From Pseudoalteromonas piratica (GTDB lineage: Bacteria > Pseudomonadota > Gammaproteobacteria > Enterobacterales > Alteromonadaceae): DNA of 64,000 nucleotides. Below are positions 63,302-64,000 of the stretch, piece by piece (position 1 is the first letter of the stretch; every line of letters starts with the position of its first letter). The position numbers and the translations under genes are program-made. Under the pieces are notes generated by a model. It had not been told where the DNA came from. It worked only from the letters and a program-made list of their open reading frames with translations, and did not search any database. Location of the stretch: assembly GCF_000788395.1 (NCBI RefSeq), contig NZ_CP009889.1:1054001-1118000 (forward strand). Direction: 5' to 3'.

Positions 63302-63368
63302 TGGTATTTCAATACTGTTTTATTTTCTATAGAATGCCCGCACTTTTTCTGGGATTATTAGGTTTAGT

Positions 63369-64000
63369 ATGAAGTTAAATCACATTACCAAAGCAATTAC
63401 ACTGTCACTTTTATCACTTTCAGCAGCCGCTGTAGCAGATGAAAAAAAATTAGAAGTTATTGAAGTAAAAGGCACTTACTTTAACGATTACAAAGTAGAT
63501 GATGCCTCTGGCGCAATGCGTGGTAACACATCACTACTTGAAACAGCACAGTCTGTTACTGTTATCCCAGAAACCATTATTTACGAGCAACTTGCAACCA
63601 CATTAGGTGAAGTATTAATTAATGATGCCAGCCTTTCACCCGGCTCAAAACAACGTAACCGTGAAGTATTTAATTCACGCGGTTTTGCCCTTAGTTCATC
63701 AAATGGTTATTTACGTGATGGCCATCAACACTGGTCGCACTACCAGCAGCCAATTGAAACACTATCACGTGTAGAGGTCATTAAAGGCCCTTCAAGTGTG
63801 CTTTACGGCCAGTCGGCACCGGGTGGATTAGTTAACATGGTTACGAAAAAGCCTACGTCATCATCGCTGTTAGATATCAGCGCAGACGCGGATCAAAATG
63901 GCTCTACACGTTTTATGTTAGATGCTGGCGGTAACTTAATTGAAAACCTAAATTACCGTGGTGTGTTAGTAAAACAAGATGTGGTTTATGACCGTGAATA
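63369..64000 (+). CDS. TonB-dependent siderophore-type receptor, 5' part only
   Basis: The frame is open from the ATG at 63369 to the window end, about 210 codons. A signal peptide (about 1-23, ending AAAVA) is followed by LEVIEVKGTYFND (TonB-box region) and a plug with LLETAQSVTVIPETIIYEQL, LGEVLINDASLSPG, FNSRGFALSSSNGYLRDG, SRVEVIKGPSSVLYGQSAPG and GLVNMVTKKP. The wording is that of ferric siderophore receptors (FhuA/FecA/PupB class). A Fur-like palindrome upstream supports an iron role. The barrel lies beyond the window. Confidence 0.88.
   Translation, partial: MKLNHITKAITLSLLSLSAAAVADEKKLEVIEVKGTYFNDYKVDDASGAMRGNTSLLETAQSVTVIPETIIYEQLATTLGEVLINDASLSPGSKQRNREVFNSRGFALSSSNGYLRDGHQHWSHYQQPIETLSRVEVIKGPSSVLYGQSAPGGLVNMVTKKPTSSSLLDISADADQNGSTRFMLDAGGNLIENLNYRGVLVKQDVVYDRE

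Overview
The window reads as a chromosomal segment of a marine gammaproteobacterium of the order Alteromonadales, most likely close to Pseudoalteromonas. The reasons are the low-to-middling G+C, the gene families present (PaeA/YtfL-type CBS protein, DUF3081, VF530-type protein, TorF-like porin, MipA/OmpV protein, several TonB-dependent receptors) and a choline-to-betaine operon of proteobacterial type. This placement is inference; no rRNA or tRNA gene is visible. I see no insertion sequence, prophage, CRISPR array or integrase. Both ends cut genes: a CBS-domain protein on the left and a TonB-dependent receptor on the right.

Layout. 1-2.5 kb: the end of a paeA-like gene, an MgtC-family membrane protein and a periplasmic M20 peptidase, closed by a strong bidirectional terminator. 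2.8-9.9 kb: one giant secreted protein of 2341 residues with a propeller-like head, eight Calx-beta-like modules, ten cadherin-like modules and a cysteine-containing tail. 10-17.2 kb: nitronate monooxygenase, S9 peptidase, an unrecognised two-helix membrane protein, a TonB-dependent receptor and a small divergent gene. 17.5-23.4 kb: betIBA with palindromic operator candidates, followed by a short BCCT-type transporter (preceded by an overlapping 16-codon leader) and a TorF-like porin, which together look like a choline uptake and oxidation locus. 23.5-24.7 kb: three small genes.

24.7-42.0 kb: the centrepiece, a 17-kb run of 21 tightly packed minus-strand genes. Nineteen of them form an aryl polyene (APE) pigment-lipid pathway whose order matches the apeC-to-apeR order known from Escherichia coli and Xenorhabdus. 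It has two ACPs, a chain-length factor, two ketosynthases, a ketoreductase, two dehydratases, a thioesterase, an acyl-activating ligase, acyl- and glycosyl-transferases, a LolA-like carrier and an MMPL exporter. Two insertions distinguish it. One is an aromatic ammonia-lyase with a Phe-His selectivity pair, likely making a cinnamate-type starter. The other is a flavin enzyme carrying the halogenase WxWxIP signature and the halogenase-type lysine. No methyltransferase is present. A MipA/OmpV outer-membrane protein and a small periplasmic protein follow apeR directly, before the terminator.

42.4-54.1 kb: propionyl-CoA synthetase, a cyclic-di-GMP enzyme with a periplasmic PAS domain, a GAF histidine kinase, a MATE exporter, a YaiI protein, an OmpR-type two-component pair and a periplasmic DJ-1/PfpI protein. 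54.3-64 kb: MscS, glyoxalase-fold proteins, a DUF3291 protein, an alpha/beta hydrolase, a structured 76-base intergenic element, a DUF885 metallopeptidase, a glutamate-type dehydrogenase, small genes, an LtrA protein, and a TonB-dependent receptor behind a Fur-box-like palindrome.

The best candidates for new biology are the halogenase-like and ammonia-lyase-equipped aryl polyene operon, the giant modular secreted protein, and the leader-ORF arrangement in front of the short BCCT transporter.
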